A stretch of 64,000 nt of DNA from Amycolatopsis sp. FDAARGOS 1241 (GCF_016889705.1 NZ_CP069526.1:8770001-8834000); one strand, 5' to 3'. Shown: positions 17,369 through 26,901, counted from the stretch's first letter. Notes: a model not told the origin generated them from the sequence alone. A program made the numbers and translations.

Positions 17369-17905
17369 ATGGCCGGGATGAGAGCCCGCCGGCAGGTGGC
17401 CGACGAGGCGCTCGTGCGGACGTTGTTCGAGGAGCACGGCAAGGCGATGCTCGCCTACGCCACCCGGCTGCTCGGCGACCGCGCGGCGGCGGAGGACGTG
17501 GTGCAGGAGGCGCTGGTCCGCGCGTGGCGCAACCCCGAAAGCCTGAACAACGGCAAGGGGTCCGTGCGGGGCTGGCTGCTCACGGTGGTGCGCAACCTGG
17601 TCATCGACCGCGTTCGCGCCCGGAGCTCGCGGCCGACGGAGGTGGCGGAGTCGCCGACGACCGGGCCGGTTTCCCCGGACCACGCGGGGCACGTCGTGGA
17701 CTCGGTCGTGGTGCACTCGGCGCTCGAGGGCCTGTCGCCCGAGCACCGCGAGGTGCTGGAGCAGGTGTACCTGCTGGGCCACACCGTTCCGGAAGCCGCG
17801 CGCCGGCTGGGGATCCCGGCGGGCACGGTGAAGTCGCGTACGCACTACGGCCTGCGCGCCCTGCGCGAAGCGTTCGGCGGCCGGCAGCCGGTGGGTGCGG
17901 CGTGA
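17369..17905 (+). CDS. ECF RNA polymerase sigma factor
   Basis: A 178-residue extracytoplasmic-function sigma factor. Region 2 (L-F-E-E-H-G-K-A-M-L-A-Y-A-T-R-L-L-G-D, then A-E-D-V-V-Q-E-A-L-V-R-A-W) and region 4 (L-S-P-E-H-R-E-V-L-E-Q-V...T-V-P-E-A-A-R-R-L-G-I-P-A-G-T-V-K-S-R) are both clear. ATG 17369 is preferred over the upstream in-frame ATG 17309 since it follows a GAGAGGGTGG site and gives normal length. The stop overlaps the GTG of the next gene, which encodes its probable anti-sigma factor. It resembles the SigL/SigK class, often linked to envelope or redox stress. Confidence 0.93.
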   Translation: MAGMRARRQVADEALVRTLFEEHGKAMLAYATRLLGDRAAAEDVVQEALVRAWRNPESLNNGKGSVRGWLLTVVRNLVIDRVRARSSRPTEVAESPTTGPVSPDHAGHVVDSVVVHSALEGLSPEHREVLEQVYLLGHTVPEAARRLGIPAGTVKSRTHYGLRALREAFGGRQPVGAA

Positions 17906-18543
17906 CCCACCTGCCTCTCGACACGCAACACGTGATGACCTGCGAGCACTGCCGGAAGGAGGTGGAGACAGTGCGCGAGATGCAGGAGTTCCTCGAGGCG
18001 ATCCCGCCCGAGCTGCTCCTCGACGGCCCGCCGGACGACGCGGACCTGCTGCTGCAGCGCACGTTGCGGCAGGTGCGTGCCGAGGCGTCGGGCGCGCGCG
18101 GGCGCGGCAGAGCGCTGGCCGCCACGGCTGCCGTGGCCGTGGCGGCCGCCGCGCTCGGGGTGGGCCTGCTCGTGGGCCACCCGAGTTCTTCGCCCGCCTT
18201 GATCCCGGCGGCCGCTCCCGACCCCGACCTGGCGCCCGCCGCGCACCGGCCTTCGCTGCTGCTCACGGGCTCGTCCGGCGACCTGCGGCTCTCGGCGTCC
18301 GTCACCCCGGCCGACGGCTGGGCCCGCGTGGAGGCCCACGTCTCGGGCCTCCCGGACGGTACCCCGTGCCGCCTGGTCATCCTCGGCAAAGACGGCACCC
18401 GCCAACCCACGGGCGGCTGGCAGTTCCACGCCACGAGCGCCCCGGCCGACTGGTACGGCTCCGCGTCCTTCCCGGCCTCCGCCATCGCCGCGGTCGCCAT
18501 CGAAGACACCTCGGGCCATGAATACGTCCGGACGGGGGTGTGA
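17902..18543 (+). CDS. Zinc-type anti-sigma factor, membrane-anchored
   Basis: A 213-residue protein coupled to the ECF sigma gene by a GTGA overlap. A short zinc-finger-like H-V-M-T-C-E-H-C-R-K segment (about 11-20) is followed by a helical sigma-binding region. One transmembrane helix (about residues 74-93: A-A-T-A-A-V-A-V-A-A-A-A-L-G-V-G-L-L-V-G) leads to an external beta-rich domain that ends at the stop. This is the layout of zf-HC2 anti-sigma factors that hold the sigma factor at the membrane until a signal triggers release. The external domain has no recognised ligand motif. Confidence 0.85.
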   Translation: MTHLPLDTQHVMTCEHCRKEVETVREMQEFLEAIPPELLLDGPPDDADLLLQRTLRQVRAEASGARGRGRALAATAAVAVAAAALGVGLLVGHPSSSPALIPAAAPDPDLAPAAHRPSLLLTGSSGDLRLSASVTPADGWARVEAHVSGLPDGTPCRLVILGKDGTRQPTGGWQFHATSAPADWYGSASFPASAIAAVAIEDTSGHEYVRTGV

Positions 18544-19051
18544 CCGATCGGGTGCAGCCGGGTCGCCACGACGGTTCGGCCGCCTCCGCGGCCGAGCCGG
18601 CTGGGGCGCGAGCACCCCGCCGGACCGCGCTGACAGCGACGCCTCGGCCGGCGAGAATCATCGACGTCGGTGATTCTGCGGACTTCGCGCGCGATTGCTC
18701 GACTCCCGCGCTACGCCACCCACCCGGACAAACTCGACGACCCGGAGCTCGCCCCCTTCGGCCAGGATGCTGCGGCCATCCCGCCCCAGGCCCTCGACCT
18801 CGTCGGCGGCCTGCGGGGCCCTGATGCCGCTCCTGACCACCGACGACCCCACAGCCGCGTGGGCGACGTTCACCGAGCGCACGTCCACCACCGCGTGCAC
18901 CCAGGACTTACTCGACCCCGGCGAGGTGACGCCGCGCCAGATCGCCGGCCATGCCGTGGTCAGGGGCATCACACCGCACGTCGCCGGCCTCGTCGCGCGG
19001 CCAGCGGTCGCGCCTGTGCCTGTGCGCCGACGCCGGTGCGGCAGAGGACTT
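18544..19051. other. Gene-poor stretch after the anti-sigma gene
   Basis: About 500 nt with several overlapping open frames on both strands, none with a recognisable domain, ribosome site and codon pattern together. A minus-strand frame (18658 to about 19040) keeps a plausible amino-acid composition but matches no family I know. I read this as decayed or intergenic DNA. Confidence 0.4.
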
Positions 19052-19096
19052 CGCCGGCCACCGCCCGCGCCGCCCGGTGCCGGCTGGCTCAGCCGA
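19052..19096 (+). repeat. 45-nt direct repeat, copy 1
   Basis: Bases 19052-19096 are repeated at 19587-19631 in the same orientation with two mismatches, 535 nt apart. Both copies lie in the eroded zone and flank a truncated SUKH gene and a dehydrogenase remnant. The repeat may be a footprint of a past duplication or deletion; no transposase is visible. Confidence 0.7.
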
Positions 19097-19292
19097 CGAG
19101 ATTGGGGGCGTCGTTGGTGCAACTCGGGTGCGGGACGTTGAGGAAATTGTCGATGTTCGCGGCCGGGTACGACTCGGCGTACTCCCGGTAGTCCGCGGGA
19201 AGCGGGATGCCGAGGCGGGTTTCGACCTCGGCCCAGTCGATGTGCTGCGCGCTGGGCTGGGTCCCTCGAAAGACCTTTGGGTAGTCGGGCAC
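19089..19292 (-). pseudogene. Truncated SMI1/KNR4 (SUKH)-like protein
   Basis: GTG 19292, after an AAAGGTGG site, opens a 67-residue product with the N-terminal SUKH signature: W-A-E-V-E-T-R-L-G-I-P-L-P-A-D-Y-R-E-Y-A followed by Y-P-A-A-N-I-D-N-F-L-N-V-P-H-P. Full SUKH proteins run to about 150-200 residues, so this is only the first third and probably non-functional. The stop lies inside the 45-nt direct repeat, suggesting the gene was cut at that point. SUKH proteins are often immunity factors of polymorphic toxin systems; no toxin is visible nearby. Confidence 0.55.
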
Positions 19293-19324
19293 CGCGCCAC
19301 CTTTCTCGTCGCGAGGCGAGCTCG

Positions 19325-19545
19325 TCAGCGACCTCTGCCACGCCCCATTTCGGACGGCACGCGCCCCCTCCGCCGGTGCAGCGGTGGCAGCACACTCGCC
19401 GGCTGCGAGCTCGTGGCTACGTCGGCTGCGCAAACCACGCCGGGCTTGCCGGCGTGGTCGAACGCGGCCGGGTAGTCCTCCAGCGGGTACGTCACCTCGA
19501 CCTCGGCGCCGAGTTCGCCCCCGCGCGACGCGGTTCGGCAAGGCC
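19325..19545 (-). pseudogene. Remnant of a zinc-binding dehydrogenase C-terminus
   Basis: A minus-strand frame reads G-A-E-V-E-V-T-Y-P-L-E-D-Y-P-A-A-F-D-H-A-G-K-P-G-V-V, the pattern seen near the C-terminus of medium-chain zinc-binding oxidoreductases (beta strand, then Y-P-x-A-F-D-x-A). No N-terminal domain or start is present and the frame drifts into low-complexity sequence. It is an orphan fragment, with moderate doubt about the family. Confidence 0.35.
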
Positions 19546-19586
19546 GTCGCCGTCGACGCGAGAGCCACGTCGCCCCACGCGGACGT

Positions 19587-19631
19587 CGCCGGCCACCGCC
19601 CGCGCCGCCCGGCGCCGGCTGACTCAGCCGA
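19587..19631 (+). repeat. 45-nt direct repeat, copy 2
   Basis: Second copy of the repeat at 19052-19096, same orientation, two mismatches. It ends 130 nt upstream of the frameshifted metallo-beta-lactamase-fold gene. Confidence 0.7.
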
Positions 19632-19761
19632 TATCTCGTTACTTCTGTCGCGTGACGCGAGATTCGCCTGCGTCACCAAGCCGAGCGCCCGAACTGAGCA
19701 TCCGCATACTATACCCACAACAGAGGTAAACAGCTTACGACTATGTCGACGAGGCGAGACC

Positions 19762-20603
19762 ATGAGCACCTTGACCTACGACGTACTGGTGACGGCCGAC
19801 GCGAGACGAGAGCGCGGCCAGACGCTGCCCACCGGCGAGCCGATCATCTCCTCGCCGGTGTCGATCACGTTGGTGTCCGGCGCCGAGGACGCGGTGCTGG
19901 TCGACCCGCCGTTCCTCGACTTCCAGATCCAGGAGGTCGCCGACTGGGTGGCCCGCAGCGGCAAGCGCCTGCGCCACGTCTTCGCGACCCACGGCCACGG
20001 CGACCACTGGTTCGGCACCGCCGAGCTGCTCAAGCGGTTCCCCGGCGCGCAGGTCCACGCGACGTCCGGCACGATCGAGGTGATACGCGAGCAGGCCGTC
20101 GAGGGCCGCGCGCAGATGTGGGACCTCGACTTCCCCGGCCGGATCCCGCCGTCGCCGTGCTGGCCGAGCCGATCCCCGACGAGGGTTTCCTGCTGGAGGG
20201 CCACGTCGTGCGGGCCGTCGACGTCGGGCACACCGACACCGACAAGACGTCGGTGCTGCACGTGCCGGCACTCGGCCTCGTGGTCGCCGGTGACACCGTC
20301 TACAACGGAATCCACCAGTACATCCTCGAAGGCGGCGACGGCGGCCTGCAGGAGTGGCTCGCCGCGCTCGACCGGGTCGAGCAGCTGCGCCCGCGCGCCG
20401 TCGTGGCGGGCCACAAGAACGCGGCGCTGCCCGACGACCCGCGCACCATCGCCGAAACCCGCGCGTACCTGCTCGACATGATCCGGCTGCTGGACGCGAA
20501 GCCGGCCGCGCGCGAGTTCTACGACGAAATCCTGCACCGGCACCCGGACCGGCTCAACCCGGGTCCGGTCTGGTACGGCGCCGTGGCGCTGCTGGGAGAA
20601 TGA
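19762..20603 (+). pseudogene. Metallo-beta-lactamase-fold hydrolase, frameshifted
   Basis: ATG 19762 opens an MBL-fold protein with the metal motif F-A-T-H-G-H-G-D-H-W-F-G and a preceding V-L-V-D-P-P strand. Near 20150 the frame loses one base; the second frame resumes at A-V-L-A-E-P-I-P-D-E-G-F and carries the remaining metal ligands (D-V-G-H-T-D-T-D; V-A-G-D-T-V-Y-N; V-A-G-H-K-N). The restored product would be about 280 residues and resembles glyoxalase-II-like hydrolases acting on small esters or lactones. As read it is broken, like its neighbours. It ends 1 nt before the next gene, so the two were probably an operon. Confidence 0.78.
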
Positions 20604-20604
20604 C

Positions 20605-21345
20605 GTGGACATCGAATCCGCGGGCCTCGACGCGAAGCTCGCCTACAAGCTGCTGATCCGGGAGCATCAACCCCGGCCGGTGTCCGCAACCTGGCGCCGG
20701 TGTCGTTCTTCACGCGCGTCGGCCGCAAGCCGCCGAAGATCTCCTTGTCCATCCAGCCCAAGTCCGGCGGCGCGACGCTCAAGGACAGCTTCGTCAACAT
20801 CCGCGACACCGGTGAGTCCGTGACGAACATGGCCACGCTGCCGCAGGCGTTCGCCCTCCACCGCAGCGCCGTGGAGTTCGAACCGGACGTGGACGAGTTC
20901 GACGCGGTGGGCGTCGAGAAGGTGGCTTCCGCGCTGGTGAAACCGCCGCGCATCAAGGACGCGCCCGTCGCCCCGGAGTACACAGTGGACAAGATCTTCT
21001 CTGCGCCCGATGGCCTCCACCACGTCGTCTGGGGCGAAGCCGTCAGCTTCCACGTCCGCGACGACCTGTACGTCAACGGCCGCATCGAGTTCGGCGCCGT
21101 CACCCCGATCGGCCGACTGGCCGCCGAGTACACCGTCGTGGACAACGCCTTCGTCCCGCCCCTGGACGACGCCTTCCTCACCGAGCGCGCCGCCCGCCGC
21201 ATTCGCCGCCTCGACGACCAGGGCGCCGAGTACTCCGCCGTCGACTCCGCGAACTGGTCGGCCTCGGGATCCGTTCAAGCGCAACGACTTACCGCGCGCC
21301 ACTGCGCCGGCGGCCGCGACCGCACAGCCGCGCCCGGCACCGTGA
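20605..21345 (+). pseudogene. Flavin reductase-like (FMN split-barrel) gene, degraded
   Basis: Three frames must be joined. The start (M-D-I-E-S-A-G-L-D-A-K-L-A-Y-K-L-L-I) is followed by a garbled stretch where R-P-V and N-L-A-P-V-S-F-F-T-R-V-G are in different frames, with some codons apparently lost. The middle frame (from 20700) carries the FMN-binding split-barrel pattern K-D-S-F-V-N-I-R-D-T-G-E...V-T-N-M. The last part (W-x-x-R-D-P-F-K-R-N-D-L-P-R-A) returns in a third frame and stops at 21345. Relatives reduce flavins or bind FMN for partner monooxygenases. With at least two shifts and a probable deletion it looks genuinely decayed. Confidence 0.65.
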
Positions 21346-21359
21346 CCGGCCTCGAGGTC

Positions 21360-22742
21360 TCAACAAAATCCCATCGGGACCCGCTCCCGGGCTGGAGCCG
21401 AACCGAATTCCGCCGGTTGGCAGGTGGTTTCCAGCACGGACATCCACAGGTCGCCGTCGGGGTCAACCTGGTTGCGGCGGCTGGTCATCAGTGACAGCGG
21501 GACGTGCACGAAGCGCCGCCGCCAGCGGGCGACGGCCGCTTCGGTGCGGCCCGCCATGGCGGCGTGCACCGCGGCGTGGGCCAACCGCAGGCAGTAGACG
21601 CTGTCGTAAGCGTTGGCGGCGATGCTGCGGACCGCGTAACTCGGGTCGATGTAACGCATCGTGGGGGCGAGCCCGACCGAGGTCAGGTGCGTCGTGATTC
21701 TTTCCTTGAGCAGCTCCCCGATGTTGCCGAGTTTGAGGTTGCCCGAGGCGTCGGTCGCGCGCCCGTTCTGCTGGAGCAGGCCGTGTTCTTCGAGCAGGTC
21801 CTGGCCCGCGCCCTCGGCGAGGACGATGACCACGAAACCCTTGCCCCGCACGTGCTGCTCGACGTGGGCGAGCAGGCCCTCCGCTCCCCCGAGGGTGAAG
21901 GGGATCTCCGGGATCAAGACGATGTCCGCCGAATTGGCGGCCAGCGCGGCGTAGCTGGCGATGAACCCCGAATGCCGGCCCATCAGCTTCACGATCCCGA
22001 CGCCGTTCGGGCTGGCGGCGGCTTCGACGGAGACCGCCGAGATGAAGTCGGTGGCCCGCGCGAACGCGCTTTGGAACCCGAACGACTGATCGGTGAAGGG
22101 CAGGTCGTTGTCGATCGTCTTCGGCACTCCGATGACCGCGATGTCGAGACCGCGCGCCCTGATCGCCTTGCTGAGGAACGTCGCGGCGCGCATCCCCCCG
22201 TCACCACCGATGACGAACAGGATGTCGACGCCTCGCATGATGAGGCTGTCGACCATTTCGTCGGCGTCCTGGCCGCCGCGTGAGCTGCCCAGGATGGTGC
22301 CGCCGGCGTTGTGGATGTCGCGAACGCGCTCCGGCGTCAGTTCGATGGTGTCGTGGCGGTGCTCAGCCGTGAGTCCCTGGAGACCGTTGCGGAAGCCCAG
22401 AATCCGCTTGACCTTGTAGTGCACGGCGAGTTCTTGGACGAGACCGCGGATGACGTTGTTGAGGCCGGGGCACAACCCACCGCAGGTGACGACACCGGCG
22501 GTCACGCACGCCGGGTCGAAGTAGATCTTCCGGCGGGGCCCGGCGGATTCGAAACTCGGCACCTCGCCGGGAGGGAGGCCGTGCTCGGCGAGCATGGAGA
22601 CCGTGTCCTCGAGCAAGACCCGGTCGCCTTCCGCGACGTAGTGCGGAGAGGTCTGTTTGGTCGAAAGCGTCTCGGAGAACGGCGAATCATACAGGCACTC
22701 GCCGAGACGGCGAACGCGGAGGTCGTCCAGGTGCAACGTCAC
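21360..22742 (-). CDS. pfkA: 6-phosphofructokinase, ATP-type, long form
   Basis: A 460-residue phosphofructokinase. The substrate signatures are G-G-D-G-G at 179-183 and P-K-T-I-D-N-D at 207-213. The GGDG form predicts ATP as donor (PPi enzymes have GGDD), while Lys in PKTIDND and the long N-terminal region match the plant-like long ATP-PFK group. In the fructose-bisphosphate aldolase version of the RuMP cycle this enzyme commits fructose 6-phosphate to cleavage. It is last in a minus-strand run hxlB-glpX-pfkA, 82 nt after glpX. From memory, Amycolatopsis methanolica uses an ATP-PFK on C1 substrates and a PPi-PFK on glucose. Confidence 0.92.
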   Translation of the reverse strand: MTLHLDDLRVRRLGECLYDSPFSETLSTKQTSPHYVAEGDRVLLEDTVSMLAEHGLPPGEVPSFESAGPRRKIYFDPACVTAGVVTCGGLCPGLNNVIRGLVQELAVHYKVKRILGFRNGLQGLTAEHRHDTIELTPERVRDIHNAGGTILGSSRGGQDADEMVDSLIMRGVDILFVIGGDGGMRAATFLSKAIRARGLDIAVIGVPKTIDNDLPFTDQSFGFQSAFARATDFISAVSVEAAASPNGVGIVKLMGRHSGFIASYAALAANSADIVLIPEIPFTLGGAEGLLAHVEQHVRGKGFVVIVLAEGAGQDLLEEHGLLQQNGRATDASGNLKLGNIGELLKERITTHLTSVGLAPTMRYIDPSYAVRSIAANAYDSVYCLRLAHAAVHAAMAGRTEAAVARWRRRFVHVPLSLMTSRRNQVDPDGDLWMSVLETTCQPAEFGSAPARERVPMGFC

Positions 22743-22824
22743 CGAATCTCCTTGGTCGTGAAGGGTCCGCTCGAGGATGGCTGCCGGGGAGAATCAGAAG
22801 CGGCCGGCGCAAACCATCGGGGAA

Positions 22825-23820
22825 TTACTCGAAGGTGGTGTGTGTTATGTGGCGAATCTCGCCCCGGGAAATCAGGAGCGATTCGGTGATCGTGGTGTCC
22901 TTGTATTTCCGCGGGCGCCCGACGAGCGGCCCGCCGTTCACACCCGAGGCGACGAAGAACGCATCGCCGGAGACGAGCTCGTCACAGGTGTAGATGCGGT
23001 CGAGGGACATCCCCGCGGCCCGGATGTTGTCCGCTTCCTCGGTGCGCTGAGGAGCCAGGCGGCCCAGCATGCCACCGCCCAGCGCCCGGACCGCCGCCGC
23101 GGTCATCACGCCCTCGGGCGTGCCGCCGACCCCGATGAGCAGGTCGATGTCGAGTGCCGGCAGGAGCACTGCCAGGCTGCCGCCGACGTCGCCGCCCGCC
23201 GGCGTCTGCACGGCCGCACCCGCCCGCACCACCCGGGCGATCAGCTCCTTGTGCCGCGGCTTGTCCATGATCATCACGCGGAGTTCGCTGACCTGCTTGC
23301 CGAGCGCCTTGGCGACCTTGGCCAGGGTTTCCTCGGCCGGGTCGTCGAGATCGATGACGTCCTTGGCCTGCGGCCCCACCACGATTTTGTCCATGTAGAA
23401 CCCGGGCCCGGGCGACCAGAAGGTTCCCGATTCGGCGAACGCGATCGTCGCGAGTGAGCCGGGCAGGTCCTTCGCGCAGAACGAGGTTCCTTCGAGGGGA
23501 TCGACGGCGATGTCGAAGTCGGGGCCGTTGCCGGTGCCCACGATCTCACCGTTGAACAACATCGGGGCGTCGTCCTTCTCGCCCTCCCCGATGACCACTT
23601 TCCCTCGCCCCGGCGCGTCGGCCAGCGCCTCACGCATGGCCGCGGTCGCCGCCGCGTCCGCGCCCTTCTGGTCGTTGCGGCCCACCCAGGCGTAGCTGGC
23701 CACCGCGGCGCGGCGCGTGGCGGTCAGCGCCACCGCTTCCAGCGTGTGGATGTCGGTGGAAGTCCGCGGCGCGACCTCACTCTGATACTGCATCTCGGGC
23801 TCCGTTCTTGTCTGTAGCAT
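22825..23820 (-). CDS. glpX: Fructose-1,6-bisphosphatase class II (GlpX)
   Basis: A 331-residue class II phosphatase. All metal and catalytic signatures are present: G-R-N-D50-Q-K-G-A-D, G-E79-G-E81, D-I-A-V-D107-P-L-E-G-T112 and G-G-T-P-E-G. It hydrolyses fructose 1,6-bisphosphate and, in many methylotrophs, sedoheptulose 1,7-bisphosphate, supporting ribulose 5-phosphate regeneration. Start may be 23820 or, 27 nt downstream, 23793, which has a GGAG site at suitable distance. It lies 31 nt after hxlB. A second, altered GlpX is encoded at 41392. Confidence 0.93.
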   Translation of the reverse strand: MLQTRTEPEMQYQSEVAPRTSTDIHTLEAVALTATRRAAVASYAWVGRNDQKGADAAATAAMREALADAPGRGKVVIGEGEKDDAPMLFNGEIVGTGNGPDFDIAVDPLEGTSFCAKDLPGSLATIAFAESGTFWSPGPGFYMDKIVVGPQAKDVIDLDDPAEETLAKVAKALGKQVSELRVMIMDKPRHKELIARVVRAGAAVQTPAGGDVGGSLAVLLPALDIDLLIGVGGTPEGVMTAAAVRALGGGMLGRLAPQRTEEADNIRAAGMSLDRIYTCDELVSGDAFFVASGVNGGPLVGRPRKYKDTTITESLLISRGEIRHITHTTFE

Positions 23821-23851
23821 CAGGACAGAGAGATCGCGAATGCGCTTGCGG

Positions 23852-24439
23852 TTACTCGAGGTTCGCGTGCAGGCGCCACAGTTCGCGGGCCTGGGTGCCG
23901 CTGCTCTGCCACAGCGTGTGGAACAGCGCGTCGGTGGTCAGCAGCACGGACTGCTCGAACAGGCTGCCGGCGTACTGGACGGAGGCGTTGCCGTCGAAGT
24001 CCTGCTTGTCCGCGGCCGGGATGATGAGCACCTCGGTCGCGAGCTTGGCCAGCGCCGAGTCGGGCGCCGTGGTCAGCGCGATCACATTCGCCCCCTGGTC
24101 GCGGGCGGTCTGGGCGGCCCGGACCACGCGGGCCGTCGACCCCGAGCCCGAGGCCGCCACCAGCACGTCGCCCGAGCCGATCGCGGGAGCGGTCACCTCA
24201 CCGACGACGTGCGTGGGGAGCCCGAGGTGCATGAACCGCATCGCGGCCATCTGCAGGGCGAGCCCGCTGCGCCCGGTGCCGATGGTGAACACGGCCGGTG
24301 CCTTGAGCAGCAACGCGCCGGCCCGGACCCAGGCCGGAGACTGCACCGCCGCACTCACCCGGTCCACCTCGCCGACAACAGTACGTGTGGCGGTCGAGAA
24401 ATGACTGGCATCAAGCTTCTTCGAAGTCGTCTGCGTCAA
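23852..24439 (-). CDS. hxlB: 6-phospho-3-hexuloisomerase
   Basis: A 195-residue SIS-fold isomerase that converts hexulose 6-phosphate to fructose 6-phosphate, the second fixation step of the RuMP pathway. The fold signatures I-G-T-G-R-S-G-L-A, V-A-A-S-G-S-G-S-T and the C-terminal Q-Y-A-G-S-L-F-E-Q-S-V segment match HxlB/PHI. TTG 24439 is chosen because a strong GGAGGA site precedes it by 8 nt and it gives family length; longer upstream frames read through the leader. It is first in hxlB-glpX-pfkA and separated from tkt by a terminator-like hairpin, so it probably has its own promoter. Confidence 0.9.
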   Translation of the reverse strand: MTQTTSKKLDASHFSTATRTVVGEVDRVSAAVQSPAWVRAGALLLKAPAVFTIGTGRSGLALQMAAMRFMHLGLPTHVVGEVTAPAIGSGDVLVAASGSGSTARVVRAAQTARDQGANVIALTTAPDSALAKLATEVLIIPAADKQDFDGNASVQYAGSLFEQSVLLTTDALFHTLWQSSGTQARELWRLHANLE

Positions 24440-24647
24440 CGAGATCTTCCTCCACTTGCGGGGCGGATGGCATTCGTTGGTCACTATGTCCGTTGCGGTG
24501 AACACAGCCATCGCGCGGATCGTCGTAGTGGCGCCGATAAGCCACTCAGACCAAAATGATTGTCCACTTGCGGCTGACCAGCAAGGCTTACGACATTGGG
24601 AAACACTATCCCGTGATTTGGATAACGAATACTGCAAATCACCAGAA
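24440..24647. promoter_or_regulatory. Probable promoter region of hxlB-glpX-pfkA
   Basis: A lower-GC stretch between the tkt terminator and hxlB with no plausible gene. On the minus strand the word CCGCAAGTGGA occurs twice (centred near 24570 and 24455), the second overlapping the hxlB leader, which suggests a regulatory repeat. No clear -10/-35 pair could be assigned. Confidence 0.4.
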
Positions 24648-24676
24648 GGCGGCCCCGGCTGTTCGCCGGGGCCGCC
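24648..24676 (-). terminator. Hairpin downstream of tkt
   Basis: A perfect 12-bp GC-rich stem (24648-24659 with 24665-24676) and 5-nt loop lies about 65 nt beyond the tkt stop. On the minus strand it is followed by TTCTGG, only weakly T-rich, so a modest terminator separating hxlA-tkt from hxlB-glpX-pfkA. Confidence 0.65.
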
Positions 24677-24739
24677 TGGGGCAAGCGGTCGGTCAGCTCC
24701 TGTCCGCGGGTTCCGGGCTGATCCGCTTGCGGTTGGACA

Positions 24740-26845
24740 TCACTTCGAGCGCGCCGCCTGCACGCTGCGCCGGGCCGCTTCGACCACGGCTTCGGTGGTG
24801 ATGCCGAACTCCCTGAAGAGGGTCTTGAAGTCGGCCGAGGCACCGAAGTGCTCCAGCGACACGATCTCGCCCGCGTCGCCGGCGAACCGGTGCCACGGCT
24901 GCGAAATACCCGCTTCGACGATCACCCGCGCGCGCACCGAAGGAGGCAGCACCCGGTCCCGGTACGACTGCTCCTGCCGGTCGAACCACTCCACGCACGG
25001 CATCGACACCACCCGGGTGGCTACCCCTTCGGCTTCGAGGACCTGCCTGGCCGCCACGGCCAGCTGGACCTCTGAACCGGTGCCGACGAGCACGACCTCC
25101 GGGGTGCCCGAAGACGCCTCGGCGAGCACGTAGCCGCCGGCGGCCACACCCTCGGCGGACGTGCCCTCCAGCGTCGGCAGGTCCTGCCGGCTCAGTGCCA
25201 GCCCGGCCGGGCCCTCGGTGTCCTCCAGCACGGCTTTCCAGGCGTACGCCGTCTCGTTCGCGTCGGCCGGGCGCACCATCGACATGCCGGGGATGGCGCG
25301 CAGTGACGCCAGCTGCTCCACGGGCTGGTGCGTCGGCCCGTCCTCGCCGAGCCCGATCGAGTCGTGCGTCCACACGTAGATGGCCGGCAGCTTCATCAGC
25401 GCGGCCAGGCGCACCGCCGGGCGCATGTAGTCGCTGAAGATGAGGAAGGTGCCGCCGTACGGGCGGGTCCCGCCGTGCAGCAAGATGCCGTTGAGGATCG
25501 AACCCATCGCGTGCTCGCGGATGCCGAAGTGCAGCGTCCGGCCGTAGGGATTGGCCTGCCACGCGTTGGTGGAGATCTCGACCGGGCCGAAGGAGTCCGC
25601 ACCCTTGATCGTGGTGTTGTTGCTCTCGGCCAGGTCCGCCGACCCGCCCCAGAGCTCGGGCAGCACCTCGCCGAGCTTGGCCAGTACCGCGGCCGACGCC
25701 TTGCGGGTCGCGACGCCCTTGGCGTCCGGCTCCCAGGTGGGCAGGTCGACCGCCCAGCCGGCCGGCAGCGAGCGCTTGCTGATGCGGTCCAGCAGCGCCT
25801 TGCGCTCCGGGTTGGCCTGTGCCCAGGCGTCGAACTCGAGCTGCCACTTCTCGTGGTCGGCCCTGCCCCGTCCGGCCACCTCGCGGGTGTGGCGCAGGAC
25901 CTCGTCGTCTACCTGGAAACTCCGCGCCGGATCCAAGCCGACGGCGCTCTTGACCGCGGCCAGCTCCTCGGCGCCCAGCGCGGCACCGTGCACCTTGCCG
26001 GTGTTCATCTTGTTCGGCGCCGGGTACCCGATCACGGTGCGCAGCACGATCAGGGTCGGGCGCGCTGTCTCGGCCTTGGCCTGCTCGATCGCGTCCAGGA
26101 ACCCGGCCACGTCCTCGCCGCCGTGGACGGTGATGACGTGCCAGCCATAGGCTTCGTAACGCTTGGCGGTGTCCTCGGACAGGGCGATGCGGGTGTCGTC
26201 CTCGATGGAGATCTCGTTGCTGTCGTAGATCACCGTGAGGTTGCCGAGCTGCTGGGTTCCGGCCAGCGACGACGCCTCGGAGGTGACGCCCTCCTCGATG
26301 TCGCCGTCCGAGGCGATCACGTAGACGTGGTGGTCGAACACGCTCTTGCCCTGCTCGGCGTCCGGGTCGAGCAGTCCTCGCTCGCGGCGGGCGGCCATCG
26401 CCATCCCGACCGCGTTGGCCAGGCCCTGGCCGAGCGGGCCCGTGGTGGTCTCCACGCCCTTGGTGTGCCCGTACTCGGGGTGGCCCGGGGTCAGGGAATC
26501 CCACTTGCGCAAGGACTTCAGGTCGTCCAGCTCCAGCCCGTACCCGGACAGGAACAGCTGGATGTACAGCGTGAGGCTCGAATGCCCGGCGGAGAGCACG
26601 AACCGGTCCCGTCCGAGCCACTGCGCGTCGCCGGGGTCGTGCCGCATGACCCGCTGGAAGAGCGCGTAGGCGACGGGCGCCAGACTCATGGCCGTGCCGG
26701 GGTGTCCGCTCCCGCAGTGCTCTACCGCGTCGGCGGCCAGCACGCGGGCGGTGTCGACCGCGCGCTGGTCCAACTCGGTCCAGTCGTCGGGGAGCCGCTT
26801 GGTGGTCAAGCGAACAACCTCGTCAGGTGATTCGTTTGCTGCCAT
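24740..26845 (-). CDS. tkt: Transketolase
   Basis: A 701-residue thiamine diphosphate enzyme that moves two-carbon units between sugar phosphates in RuMP regeneration. The N-terminal G-S-G-H-P-G, the TPP motif G-D-G ([15 protein letters not shown]) and the C-terminal pyrimidine-domain signature [13 protein letters not shown] are all clear; the domain order PP-Pyr-C is full length. It lies 56 nt downstream of hxlA on the same strand, so the two are probably co-transcribed. Its linkage to hxlA suggests a C1-dedicated copy in addition to a housekeeping one elsewhere. Confidence 0.95.
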   Translation of the reverse strand: MAANESPDEVVRLTTKRLPDDWTELDQRAVDTARVLAADAVEHCGSGHPGTAMSLAPVAYALFQRVMRHDPGDAQWLGRDRFVLSAGHSSLTLYIQLFLSGYGLELDDLKSLRKWDSLTPGHPEYGHTKGVETTTGPLGQGLANAVGMAMAARRERGLLDPDAEQGKSVFDHHVYVIASDGDIEEGVTSEASSLAGTQQLGNLTVIYDSNEISIEDDTRIALSEDTAKRYEAYGWHVITVHGGEDVAGFLDAIEQAKAETARPTLIVLRTVIGYPAPNKMNTGKVHGAALGAEELAAVKSAVGLDPARSFQVDDEVLRHTREVAGRGRADHEKWQLEFDAWAQANPERKALLDRISKRSLPAGWAVDLPTWEPDAKGVATRKASAAVLAKLGEVLPELWGGSADLAESNNTTIKGADSFGPVEISTNAWQANPYGRTLHFGIREHAMGSILNGILLHGGTRPYGGTFLIFSDYMRPAVRLAALMKLPAIYVWTHDSIGLGEDGPTHQPVEQLASLRAIPGMSMVRPADANETAYAWKAVLEDTEGPAGLALSRQDLPTLEGTSAEGVAAGGYVLAEASSGTPEVVLVGTGSEVQLAVAARQVLEAEGVATRVVSMPCVEWFDRQEQSYRDRVLPPSVRARVIVEAGISQPWHRFAGDAGEIVSLEHFGASADFKTLFREFGITTEAVVEAARRSVQAARSK

Positions 26846-26901
26846 GGGCGCGCACTCCTGAGGGTTTCGTTTTTTGCGAATTCCGGCCGAGAATGGTTTT
26901 G

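Noticed and set aside
24693..26621. Second minus-strand frame over transketolase
   Set aside because: Offset frame of tkt with low-complexity Arg/Gly composition; transketolase motifs are all in the 24740-26845 frame.
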